From positions 7,254,001 to 7,318,000 of the forward strand of contig OZ059899.1 of assembly GCA_964057225.1 (NCBI GenBank): DNA of 64,000 nucleotides. Direction: 5' to 3'. Source of the stretch: Auanema rhodensis. Its lineage: Eukaryota > Nematoda > Chromadorea > Rhabditida > Rhabditidae. This document shows, piece after piece, positions 23,299 through 36,200 of the stretch (position 1 is the first letter of the stretch; each line of letters starts with the position of its first letter). The notes under the pieces were generated by a model. It searched no databases. It worked only from the letters and a program-made list of their open reading frames with translations, and was not told the origin of the DNA. The translations under genes were made by a program, and so were the position numbers.

Positions 23299-24275
23299 CT
23301 ATGTATTGAATATTGGTACATTTTCAAAAATACTTAAAATATCTTTTTTGCATTTTCTTAAATTTTGCAGTTTCATACAGCTCTCATGATCTCCATTTAT
23401 CTATAAATATATAAATTATAATAATAATATATTTTTTTAAAAACCAAAAATGTTTTAATATGCCCATAACAGTAGTTTTCTAAACCATTTGCAATCATTG
23501 ACCGAGCTCCAAGTTCATCAAGTTCGTTTCTGAATTATTTTTAGTTTAAATTTGAATTTCATTCAAATATGATTTACCTTACAGCAGCACGGAAGGAAGC
23601 ATCTCCAAGATGTTCACTTTTGAATAAATAAATCTTAAAAATTAATTTTGATTTTCTAAATTTTTTTAAATATATCGTCTACCTGAGTATCTGAATACAT
23701 CATTTCATGATTTCTCAACATATTAGCTAAGCGAACAGTTTTTTCAACTCTTAAATCACAATCAGAAAGTGTTGAAAATGCTTTCTATAAGTAATATTAA
23801 TTTATAAACTTGTAATCATTCAAACCTTAGCATAATTTCGAATATTATCAATAGAAAGTCTTGAACGAACAACTGCCCATGAATCGAACATAACAACAGA
23901 GGGAATCTGATTAATAACTTAAATATAAAAATAAAATAAAAAACTTAATATACCTTATATCCCATTAATTTTAAATCTGAGATCATTTCTCGACAGATAA
24001 TTCCACCAAGTGAATGTCCAATCAAATAAGGTATTTTAGAACCGGTATGCTTAGCAATCTAAAATACAAAACGTATTATTCAAGTTAACAAAGATTGAGC
24101 TTACTTCTAAAGCATATTTTCCTGAAAGATCTTTCAACGTTTCTGCTTCATATTCAAGTTTATATTCAAATCCATATAGATTAAATCTATCAGAAGGAAA
24201 TATATTTATAAATGCATAATATGGTAAAACTGATCCACCAACAGCATGAACAAAGTAAATATTAATATTACTTTT
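23299..24275 (-). other. Megasynthase thioesterase domain
   Basis: Residues about 5808-6040 over seven exons. FVHAVGGSVLPYY; nucleophile Ser5880 in LIGHSLGG; Asp5907 in VVMFDSWA; His6012 in INGDHESC. A full type I TE triad ends the assembly line, so the chain is released as an acid or ring. Confidence 0.88.
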
Positions 24276-27200
24276 AGATGTTTCTCTTATAACAATTATT
24301 GTTGGATTATTAATAGAATTAATTAATTTTATATGTTTTAATTCATTTAATATACATTTTGCTAAACTTTGAATGTTTAATGATTGATATAATTGGCTAA
24401 TATCCAGTTGTATTTTGAATTTTTCAAATATTAAAATTTGAAGTTTTAATAAAAGTAATGAATGTCCTCCTATTGTGAAGAAATCGTCATTGTCTTCAAT
24501 AACATTAGTTCCTGTTAGATCTTCAAACATTTTTCTTATTGTAAGTTCGATTGAGCTTTTCATTTCGTTACTGTGATGATGATTCATTCGCTTGGCCTTT
24601 TTCACTTTTTCAAACTCAAGTTTTAGCGCATTCTGATCAACTTTTCCGCTTGAGTTCAAAGGGAAGAAATCCATTTCTATGAAATGTACAGGAATCATAT
24701 ATACTGGAAGTTTTGAAACTAAATATTCTTTTAAATTTTCATTTTTTCCAATATAGAAAGCTATCATTTTATTTGAAATCATTAATATTTTTGTTGATTT
24801 AATTCCTTTCAAAGATGTAATTGTTTCTTCTACATGTTTTAATTGAACAAGTTGTCCACGTATTTTCACTTGATCATCTAATCTTCCAATATAATAAAAT
24901 TTGTTATTTTTCTTTATAATATAATCAGAAGTATGATAACACTTATTAAATGCTTGATTACTATGTTCATCAATTATATATCCTCGGGCTACTTTACTAC
25001 CCTTAATAATCATTTCACCATCTCGAGAACGATTAACAGATATATCACATATCTCATTCATATTAGATGTTCCTATCATTATTTCTGAATATTTTTCGAG
25101 TTTACATCGGCTTGTAGTTGACCATACAGTTGTTTCCGTTGGTCCATATATTTGCAAAATATCGATATTATGATTGAGAAGGTAGAATAATTTATCTTTT
25201 TCTATTGTTTCTCCACCAAATACAAGCTTTTCCAAAGATTTTAGATCATCAAGCTCATTCAAATCTAACTGATTGATCATTGCTGATGTAATAAATGAAT
25301 AATTACATTGAAATTTTAAAATTTCTTTTACAATTGCAATTGAACAATTTGGTAAACAGATTGTTGATGATGCAAATAATGATCCAAATATATTTGAAAT
25401 ACTAACATCAAAGATAGTATTGACTGAGTTCAGAAGACGTGTTCGAGAATTCAGTAGCGTTTGACGTATTGATGAGGTTAGGAATGACATCACATTGTTA
25501 TGTTGTATCACTACGCCTTTTGGTTGTCCTGTTGAACCACTTGTATGAATCACATACATTACGTCAGTAGGCTGATTTCTGTTGAACAAAAGGTTTTTTT
25601 CTTGAGAAAATGACATTTTCATCCAAGATTCATCAACACAAAACGTTGTGTTGATGTTTTTTAGAATTTGGTCGTGTCGTGTAGCTGGCCACTGAGGATC
25701 TAAAGGAACATAGCCTGCACCAGTTTCCAATATAGCTAAAATAAATTTTAAACTATCATTTCGATTCATGTTCAATGGAATTAAATCATCAGGACGAAGA
25801 ATCATCCCAGAATTTATAAGATAGGCGTTTGATATTTCCAGACTAATCTGCTGAATTTCGTCTGAAGTTATAATTCTATTCGTGGTTTTAAAGCCTGTTT
25901 GGTTGAGTTGTTCAAACATTGGTAATACAAGAGCAGTATGAGGAAAATCACTGTTTAGTGTCTTATTCAAACAATCTGATCTTTTCCAATGTTCAGTAAA
26001 ATTTCTTAGAATATCGTTTAAAAATTCATTAATATCATCTGTGGAATATTTGGAACTATTGTATTCGAGAAGAATCTGAACACCTGCCGGAGTTTCATCG
26101 ATTGTTGTAGACAAATCAAAGATAGTATTCATTGAGATTTGTTCAATTTTTGGAACAATTCCAGCAATATCTGAATCAGGATATTCTAGTGAATGACGAT
26201 AATTGAAATATAATTCAAATAATGGATTATGTTTATCATTTCTTGGTATACGTAATTCAGATACAAGTTGATGAAATGGAATATCTTCTGAACGTTTAGC
26301 ATTAGAAAAAGCTTCTTCCACTATAGAAATATTTTCTTCTAATGATTGATTAGATAAATTAATATTTATAACAATATTATTTAAAAAATATCCAATTAAA
26401 TTTTGATTCTCATCATTTCGTCCAGATACTGGACATCCAATGACAATCTCATCATTCTTTAAATCTGTTTTCCATCTTCTTACTGTTTGAAGATATGCTG
26501 TCAATAAAATTATAAATTCTGTTGTTTTATGCTTTCGAGCAATATTTTGAATTTTTTTCCAAATTAAGGATGGTATGAACTTATTCTGTTTATTCCAAGT
26601 TCGTATACTATGTTCTTGTATACTGCCACGTATTGTAGTTGGAATAGTTGATTGAAGTTCATTCATCCTATTCTTCATTTCCATCGAATTGAATTTCTTA
26701 GATTTCTGCTGTTTCAAAGCAAAATGAGAAAGAGTATATTGAGGTTGTTTGATTTGAGATGCATTTAAATGATTTTCATAAAAACGTTTCAAATCTTTAG
26801 CAAGAACTGTCATTGACCATCCGTCTGTTAATATATGAGCTTGATTGAAAATTATTTTTAATTCTGATTCAACAATAGTCCATATGATTCTAAGTGGAAT
26901 ATCAGAATTGATATTAAAACGTATATTTCGTTCAGAATTTAAAAAGATTTCAAAGTTCTCAGATGAGAAATGCTTCGCTGTCAGGTTTTGATATGATTCC
27001 GTAAGTGATAGATTGTCTTGATATACCACTTGAGTTTTCGAAGTTCGAAAAACTGTTCTAAAGCTTCTCTGATGAGCTATTAAGCTATTTATAGCATATC
27101 GTAGTATTTTATGTGATATATCTGAAGATATAGGAAATGAAAGAATAAAAAATAAATTATAATCAGATGATGTATGAGACATTTGATGAAGAACATACAT

Positions 27201-30200
27201 ATGTTCTTGTGAAGATGATAAAGGAATTTCTTCTATATTCATATCAATATTCTCTATTTCTTTATTTTTTATTTTCTTTTGACAATCTTTAACAATATTA
27301 ATTAATTGTTTTAATGATGGATTATCAAATAATATTTTGCTATTTAATTTAATATTTAATAGATCATTAAGTTTCCAAATAAGTTTTAAAGCACTTAATG
27401 AATTACCGCCTAATTCGAAAAAGTTTGAGTTATCATCAATGCTTGATAAGCTGAGAATATCTTTCCAAATATTTCGAATTATATCTTCTTCAGTTTCTTT
27501 TGAGTATATTCTAAAATCATTTGATACTAAATTCGAATGTTCAATTTGTTTTTTGATTAATAACTTCTGTAATTGAATTGGATTCATTGGGCTATATGCT
27601 AGACTTGAAGTTAAATTAAATGATTGTTGTATAAGATTATCTGCTTGGTTTAGATTGATTGAACACTGTTGAAATATTGAAGCTAAAGGTCCCTGATATC
27701 TTGATGCCATTCCAGAATCTTGAACCATTGGCCACTGTATTGAAGTTATTCGATCAATCATATGATGTCCCGTAGAAGCTAATGAATCAAAATATATATT
27801 ACTTGAAGCATAATCATCATTTCCTTGAATAGATAATGAAGAACTTAATGATGATACTAGAATCAAATTTTCAATCTTTCGATTATGCTTCTCCAAATAA
27901 GTTAAAATCATTTCACAACCAAATATTTTTGGTTTCAAAACACATTCCATTTGTGAAACTGTCTTGTTAAGAGTTGATGAAGTAGATTGTCCAGCAGCAT
28001 GAATAATCGTATTGATATCAGTTTCTTCAGAATAGATATCATCCAAAAGTTGATAAATTGATTCAGAAGACATCAAATCAACGTATTTGAAAACTGTTTT
28101 ATCAGATTTCAATGATTTCTTTTCTCTATTACATATTATTATCTTTTGAACATTTTTTAATAATTGTAATTGCTGTATATAACGTGAGCCAATAGTGCCT
28201 GAACCTCCAAATACAAGAATTGTTCCTGATATAGTATTTCTAAATTCATTTTGTTTTATATAATATTTAGTATATTCAATTGAAAATATTTTAGATGATA
28301 ATAATATTATATAATCTTCAATACAATTGAATATTGATGATATTATATAAACTAATGATAATTTATCAGGATTTAAAATAAATTTAAAATGTATATTATG
28401 AAGAAGATATTGTTCTCTAAGAGGTCCAAGACAAATACTATGATGAGGTAAATTATTATTTGATATAATATATAATTTACTATTTTCTTTTAAAATAGAT
28501 AAAAGATGTTTGGTAATAAAAAATGGTTCTAAATAATTAGAAGATGATGGTATATAGATAACTATATCACCTGAGATTTTAGTCATTTTCATTATTTCTT
28601 CTGTATAATATATATTAGAAATATATAATTGACAAGAATTTAGCCATGTTAGTTGATGAGATTCTTCTAATATTACAGATATGTTCATCTTCTTCAAATT
28701 TTCTTTTTCAAATTTCTTTATCTGGATTGGAGTGAGCGTTTGATTGAAAAATGAAAATTTATCTAATTTCTCTTCCAAACTTTCCCAACATACTGTTGGT
28801 GAAAATGAATAAGTTGGTAAATTTACATCTCTTAGCTCAAAGTTTTCAAATATTTTTGAAAAATTCACTTCATAACCAGTACTCCATAAATCAGCCAATG
28901 ATTGGATAAGTTGAGATTCAATAGTAGAGAAGTTATATTGTTTCTTTGATAACATTGTATTTACAACTGTTATCTTACTCATTGATTCTTCAAGTAAAGT
29001 GTTCAAAATCCCAGAAGGACCTATTTCAATTATAATTTCAATTTCTTGTTTTTGAAATAGTTTTTCTAAGCATTTATCTAAACGAACAGGTTTTCTGAGA
29101 TGGTCCATCCAATATTTCGCGTCCAAGTTGTATCGTATTTCCCCATCTACATTAGAAATCAATGGCTTCGTTAATTTCTTATGAAAATCCACACTTTCTA
29201 GATAATTTTTGAATTCTTCTTCAATTGGTATCATCATTGAACTATGAAAACCTTTATCAGTTTTCAATTCTTTGAAATCAATGTCAGCTTTCATAAGTTC
29301 TGTTTTACATTTTTCAATTGAAATACTATTTCCAACTATGCATTTCAAAGTTTTAGATAAAATTGCAGAAATCTCAACATCTTTCATTTGGCTTAGAAGT
29401 ATTTCGTGAGAATCAATATTACGAACTGTTAACATTCGAGCATTTTGAGTATTTTCACATAATTCTCCACGCTTCTTTAAAAGATTAATAATCTGTATTT
29501 CATCTAATAAATTACTAAAACAAGCAGCAGAATATTCACCAATACTATGACCAATTAGAACTGAACTATCAACAGACCAAAACTTTAATTGTTCAGCTAT
29601 AGACCAATTTACAATAAAATTTGCAACTTGTCCATATTTAGTATTTTGAAGCTTATTTGATGAATCAAATTGCAAGATCTCAAGAAAATCCACATCATAC
29701 AAATCTGTTGCTTTTTCACATAACTTTATAAGAGTTTTGGAAAAAATTGATGTTTTATCTGATAATAATGATGATTCAAATCCAGGATATAAAACCCCTT
29801 GAGGTGAAAAGAAGAAACAAATATTCTTATTTGTTATTTTTCTTGATTTTTGGATTTTTTTATCTGATCTGCGTAACTGTTGAATTGCTTGCTCAACAGT
29901 ACTCGCAGATATTGCTATCCTGTATTCATGATGTTCTCGATGATTTTGAAGCGTTGAAGCAACATTTGCTAAATCAATCTCTTTATCGTGCTTTTCTAAG
30001 TAATTTGCTAATAATTGGCAATATTGTTTCAATGATTGTGCACTTTTAGCTGAAATAGGTAGAATTTGAATTTTATTTGATTTTTTGTTCAAGGATGTAG
30101 GTGATTCAACACCTTCAAGAATTAAATGTCCATTTGTTCCACCAATTCCAAAAGAACTAATAGCTATTAAACTATTAGGTTTTAATCTTTGTTCATAGCT

Positions 30201-33200
30201 TGATAGAAACATTCTTCCTTCTAATAAATTTAAAGTTTTTTTCAGATGACATTGTGGTGGTATACGAGTAGTTTGAAGCATTTTAATACATTTAATGATA
30301 GAAGCTATTCCAGCAGCAGCAAATCCATGACCGATATTCGCTTTAACAGATCCTAATTGTATTTTTTCTTTGAATTTTCCATAAGTCTCATCTAAGGCTT
30401 TAAGCTCCATTTCATCTCCTACACGAGTGCCTGTGCCATGACATTCAATATATGTAATTCTATTCTGAGCCACTGAATCAAGCTGATCCAAAGCTTCCTG
30501 TATACATCTTGTCTGGCCACTATACGAAGGAGCCATAAAACTAGCTTTCTGGAATCCATCGTTATTAATTTCAAGACTTTTGATGACGGCTAGAATGCTG
30601 TCTCCATCTCTCTTTGCTTGACTGAGCCTTTTTAGCACAATACAACCAACAGCTGAGCCTCGCACGATGCCATCAGAACTTTGTGTATCAAATGGTTGGC
30701 AATAACCTGTCTTTGATAATACATGTCCTTCTTGATATTCATAAGAATCATCATCCGGTAAAACGATTGAAGCAGCACCAGTTAATGCTATATCAATTTT
30801 GTTTAAACGTAGAGAGTTTATAGCACAATCAATAGCTGATAATGATGTTGAGCAGGCTGAATAGACACCAATAGCTGGACCTTTCAAATCTAATAGATGA
30901 GATGTAAGGGAAGCAGTAAAATCTTTTTGATTCATAAGAAAAAGTTCCATTAATGATCCTTTAGGAGCAATAGTATCTTTACCATATCGGCTTGGTTCAG
31001 CACCAGCATAAACGCCAATACGAAGTTTTTCTCTCTCTTTTGCATAACCGGCATGATCTAGAGCTTTATAAGAATGTAAAACGAATTGTCTTATTTGAGG
31101 ATCAAATATAGTTGAATCAGTTTGAGATAATTTCCAAAAAGAATGATCAAAATATTTTATATTTGGTAACATTCCAGCAGCTTTTACATTAACATTGACT
31201 TCATGAGTTACATTATTGGATCTCATAATTGAATCTTCTGTATTGAATAAACTTTCCCAGAATTCTTCAATATTTTCAGATCCAGAAAATGATCCACTCA
31301 TTCCAATAACGGCTATTGGTTCTTTGATATTTAACAAATTTTCTTGAGTATCGTCTATGCTTTTTGGATTTTCCTGTTCTACAGAAGATAATGAAGAAAT
31401 AAGCTTATCCAACTTTGAGATTGTACTATTTTCATATAAATCTGTAGAGTTTAATGAGAGTTTGAAATTTTTTTGCAATAATGTACGAATTTCTTCCATC
31501 ATTAATGAATCTATACCAAGATTCATTAATGGAGTATCAAGATCATCATCAACATTCTTTAAACCGCTTACTTCTTTGATGATTTCTCGAACATTTTGCG
31601 TTTTACATGTTATATCTGATAAATTTTCATGTTGATTAACAGACAACAGATTAAACAAAAATTTTTTTAAGTGAGGTTGCTTCTGAACGATCTTCTCAAA
31701 ATCACCATGGAAAACAATGATTTCCTTTTCTTCTGAATGAATTTTTGATAAGACTTCTGAAGATTCTATGAAATCCCACCCTCTCCGCTCTATTCCTTCT
31801 CTAATATGTTGCATAGATGATCCAGCAAGCATTCCTACGTCTGAGCATGGACCCAAATGAAGAACAACTGTGTTCTGAGAAGATTTTTGAGCAAGCGATG
31901 TCATTAAACCGTTTATGAAAACATAATTAGCTTGTCCAGCCGAACCCAAAATAGTTGCGATCGATGAAAAAACTAATATTTTAGAATTTTTCTTTGCTAG
32001 TCTCTCTAGAGATTGAAATCCGTCCACTTTTGATTTCCAAATTTCATGAAAGTCGTCTGCCAAGATCTTTCTATATGAAACATTTTTAACCAAGCCAGCA
32101 CAATGACAGATGAGATCGTATTGGCCGGAAAATTCATCAGTTGAGATTTGGCTGACATCTTGACCAAGTCTTCTTGATATTTGCGTAACTTGATGAGGCT
32201 TCAAATATTTCATCAATTCATTTGCTAAACCTCCACGAGCTCCAGTAATTAAAAGATGATTAGGTACTATAGTCTCCTCTGTAGTATTACTTATTGACAA
32301 TTCTGATAATCTTTCAACATATCTTAATCCATTTCGGTAAAATATAGCTTCATATATATCAGCAGTTTCTAATTCTTCTTCAATATTCTGGATATTTTCA
32401 TACGAAATGAACAAGTAAGGATGTGGTTTCTCACTTGCTAAAGTTCGTAAAAGTCCCGTCCATTCAGTTTTCATTGTTTCATCCGATGATACAACTAAAG
32501 CAAAAACATTCCCTTGGCAGACATCCAGTGACTTCCAAATATCGATCAACATCATAGCTGAAGTAACTGTAGACTCCAAAGGTTCAAAAACCAAAATAGA
32601 ATTAGATATCTGATCGATTTGACACTTGTCAATCTTTGGAAAATTGCCAATTGTAGAAGAAATACCGAAAATGGTAACTGTTTTACTTTGATATTTAGAT
32701 TCTTTGCTTTTTCTAATTAATTGTTTTTTAAATGTTATGCTTCTACTCCTTTCTTTCAACTGTTTGGACATTGCATCACATTTGAAAGGCCAAAATCGAC
32801 GTTCATTAAATTCATAAGAAGGTAGTATAGCTAAAGGATCCATGTTTTGATTATTATATAATTTCCAATTAATTTGCATGTTTTTGATATATGACAAACC
32901 AATTATTTTATGAAATAATATAGGATTTAGTACATCAATAGTGTTTGATCCTAAACTTTTTAAGAATTCATTAACTAATGTTCTAGTAAGTTTTCCGCTT
33001 TTGAGATGTAATGCAAGAGAATTACAGAAGTAAAATGAAATAGTTTCATTATCTGGTATTATATTCCATTCCATATCATTCTCATCAAGAAGTTGTTCAT
33101 TTGGTTTATCAGAATCCCATACTATTTGATATTTAAAATCAAATAAAATACATTTTCTATATCGAAAATGTTGTCGACCTTTTTGAAGTTTTGTACAAAT

Positions 33201-36200
33201 TTGTGAAAGAGGAATCTCGGAATGTTTTATGAAACTTAAAGTTTTGTTTGTTAAACGTTCTAATGAAACTAATGATTTTGCTGAAATCACAACTAAATAG
33301 TATTTTTGAATTTGATTTTCCTCATGAGTCAATATTGGACGAATTGATTTCTCTAAAATCAAACTTCCAATTGTGCCACTGAAGCCAAAGTTATTTACTC
33401 GTATACGTTCAATTGAACTTTCTTGGCCAATAAAATTGATTGCCAATCTATCCGTATCCAGTTGTCTATTTACTAAACTAATATGCTGTTGAGGTAAACG
33501 GTATCCATATTGCATTTGAAGCAATACGGCTATCAGGCTTGCTAAACCTGATACAGCTTCTGTATGCCCTATTGCTGATTTTATACTTGATATGGTTATT
33601 GGATCAGTCTGCTCTTGTGTCTCCACTGCGATCGCTTTGGCTTCAATAACATCGCCAATGGCTGTTCCACTTCCATGACATTCAACATGACTTATAGGAA
33701 CAGTTCGTGCACCGTCCGAAGACATTATCCGAATCTGAGATCGACCATTAGGCACATGTAATGCACTGGCTGAACCATTATGTCCCAGATTACACGAGGA
33801 TATTTTAGCAACTATTGGTAAATCGCTATTACAAGAGCTAGATTGATACATATCTCTTGTCAATATAACACAAGCAACACCCTCTGCTCTCTTATAACCA
33901 TTTGCCGATGCATCAAAAGCTTTACAAGATGTTGAAGATTCGGATGGTAGCATTCCAGCATGTTTAAGGGAGTCTGTCACACAATTGGTTAGAATCACAT
34001 TAACAGCTGCTACAACAGCCATATCACATTTTCTGTTCATCAGCATTTCATATGCTAGCCATATACCTGTCATAGATGAACTGCAAGCTGTATCTAAAGT
34101 AATAGCTGGTCCTTCTGTAGAGAAGAAATGAGCCAAACGCCCAGCCGTACAACTACGATTAGTCCCCGTGGTATAGAATCCGTTAGGCTTAGTAAAATTA
34201 TTGCTGATAGCATCAGCTATCGCAAGTTGTTCGAAGTCACAACCACTTAAACCGACCAAAATTGCGGTACGTTTGGGTAGTTCGGTTATACCATATCGCT
34301 CCATACATCGACTCACAGTCTTCAAAAGAAGACGTTGGTTAACGTCAATAAAAGCAGCTTCACGTGGGCTAACTCCAAAATATTCTGGGTCCCATTCATC
34401 AATAGAGGAATCTAGTAGATTTACGAAATTTCTATGTGATGGTGAAGTTTCTGAAGTCCTTTTACGATAATGATAATCAGTAGGGGTTTGTTTCGTAAGC
34501 TGCATCCAAAATGATTCAGGGTCATAAGCATTATGACAAAACATGCAATCGTACCCGACAATTCCAACATTTGAATTCATATATTCCTGATCATCAGTAG
34601 GCCATGATTCACTTTGATCTGACGAACAATCATTTGTGCAAAAGCTTGGAGCAGTACTGTTAGGCAAAGGAATCAATGATATAGATTTTTCCATAATACT
34701 CATTTCATTGAACCCTTGAAACAGAATCACATCCTTATCATTGTCAGACGAACTACTTAAATGAACAGCTGAGTTAACTCTTATAAACTTTTCATTGAAT
34801 TCTATAATTTCTGAAGAAATCCAAATTTCAAACTCAGTATCTGGCAGCTCAGACATTGAAATCATCTCAATTGAATTAATAGCAACGGGTATGAATATAA
34901 GATCAGGTCGTCTTGTAAGCATCAGGGGACAGACTGAATGAAATGAAGCATCAATTAGTGGCCACACTTTATTTGACTGAAAATAACTTAGTTAGGTTCA
35001 ATAATTTTCAATAATGTTTCCATATTTTGTTTCAAAAATATTTCAATTCCCTGATATGCAAATAATAATAATATTTCACAATCACACATGTAACGCGCTC
35101 AAATTCAACTTTCGATTGTTAACCTGATTTATACTGTTATATTTAATTTTATAAAAATTGTTTATATTAATGTTTGTTTTATATTTATTTAAAATTATGT
35201 TACCTTTACGTGAGCTTTGCACAGTATTCTGTCTCCTTCTCCAATATACATATTGTTAAGTAACTGAAAATGAGATCCATACTCCGTACCATTAATAGAT
35301 TGCTGTTTATAATAGTTCGAAATATTTAGCTGTTCCGTGCATTCTGCTTGAAGTTTTCTTCGATTGATAGATTGTGCATTGCTGTTTTCCTTATAACTTA
35401 TCTGGCATGAAGTGATTTTTTGTTTTGCAACTTCCAATATAACTTCATTGAAGTTGTTGAGGTATAACTTGTAGGACCTACTTTTACTCAACTTCCACGG
35501 AAGATAGAATTTTATATTTGATAATCTGAATGTTGTTGAATCATTTAGAATGTGTTTATACCATTCACATATTTTAAACAGTTGAAACGCTGCGGGAATT
35601 ATTACTTCATCTTTTACTACATGGCTCTTAATGATATTTTCTTCTTCGCCACTTATAGAACCTTCAAATATTATTGGCCACTTATTCAAATGAACTTCTT
35701 CGAGATATGGATAGCCATTTATAAAGACATTATACCAGTTTATAAAATATCCAGATTGTTCAAGATCAAGGGCAGTTTTCACAAATGTTTCAATATCACA
35801 ATATTTTTCAGAACATGTTGCTCGAATAATGTGATTTCCTTCAGTATTACTGCTGCCGCTCAGTGTTTTCTGTACCAAAGAGCTCAACGTTTGACCTGGA
35901 CCGATTTCCAACCAGATGTTAACGCTTTCATTGCATAATGTTTCGATACATTTCACGAAATTTACTGGTTGCGTTACATGACTCATAAGGTATTCTTCAG
36001 TGAATTGATGAATTTGTTTCCCGGTTATACAACTAATTATTCCAGAATCTGAATATGTGAATGGAATAGTTTTAAGCAGTTTACTGAAATCAAGTAAATC
36101 TTTTGTGTTAATTAATGGTGAATGGAAGGGATACTTATCGTTGATGACCGTTACTCTCTTTCCTTCCCTTTTCAAAGAGACGAAAATCGCTTCCAAAGTT

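Noticed and set aside
27337-34470. Plus-strand open frames opposite the megasynthase
   Set aside because: They are shadows of a long conserved coding exon on the other strand.
34968-35204. Apparent gene boundary between the two longest open frames of the megasynthase
   Set aside because: A GTAACA donor after 35204 and a TTATTTTCAG acceptor before 34976 join them in phase 0 through the middle of one DH domain, so it is a 227-base intron.
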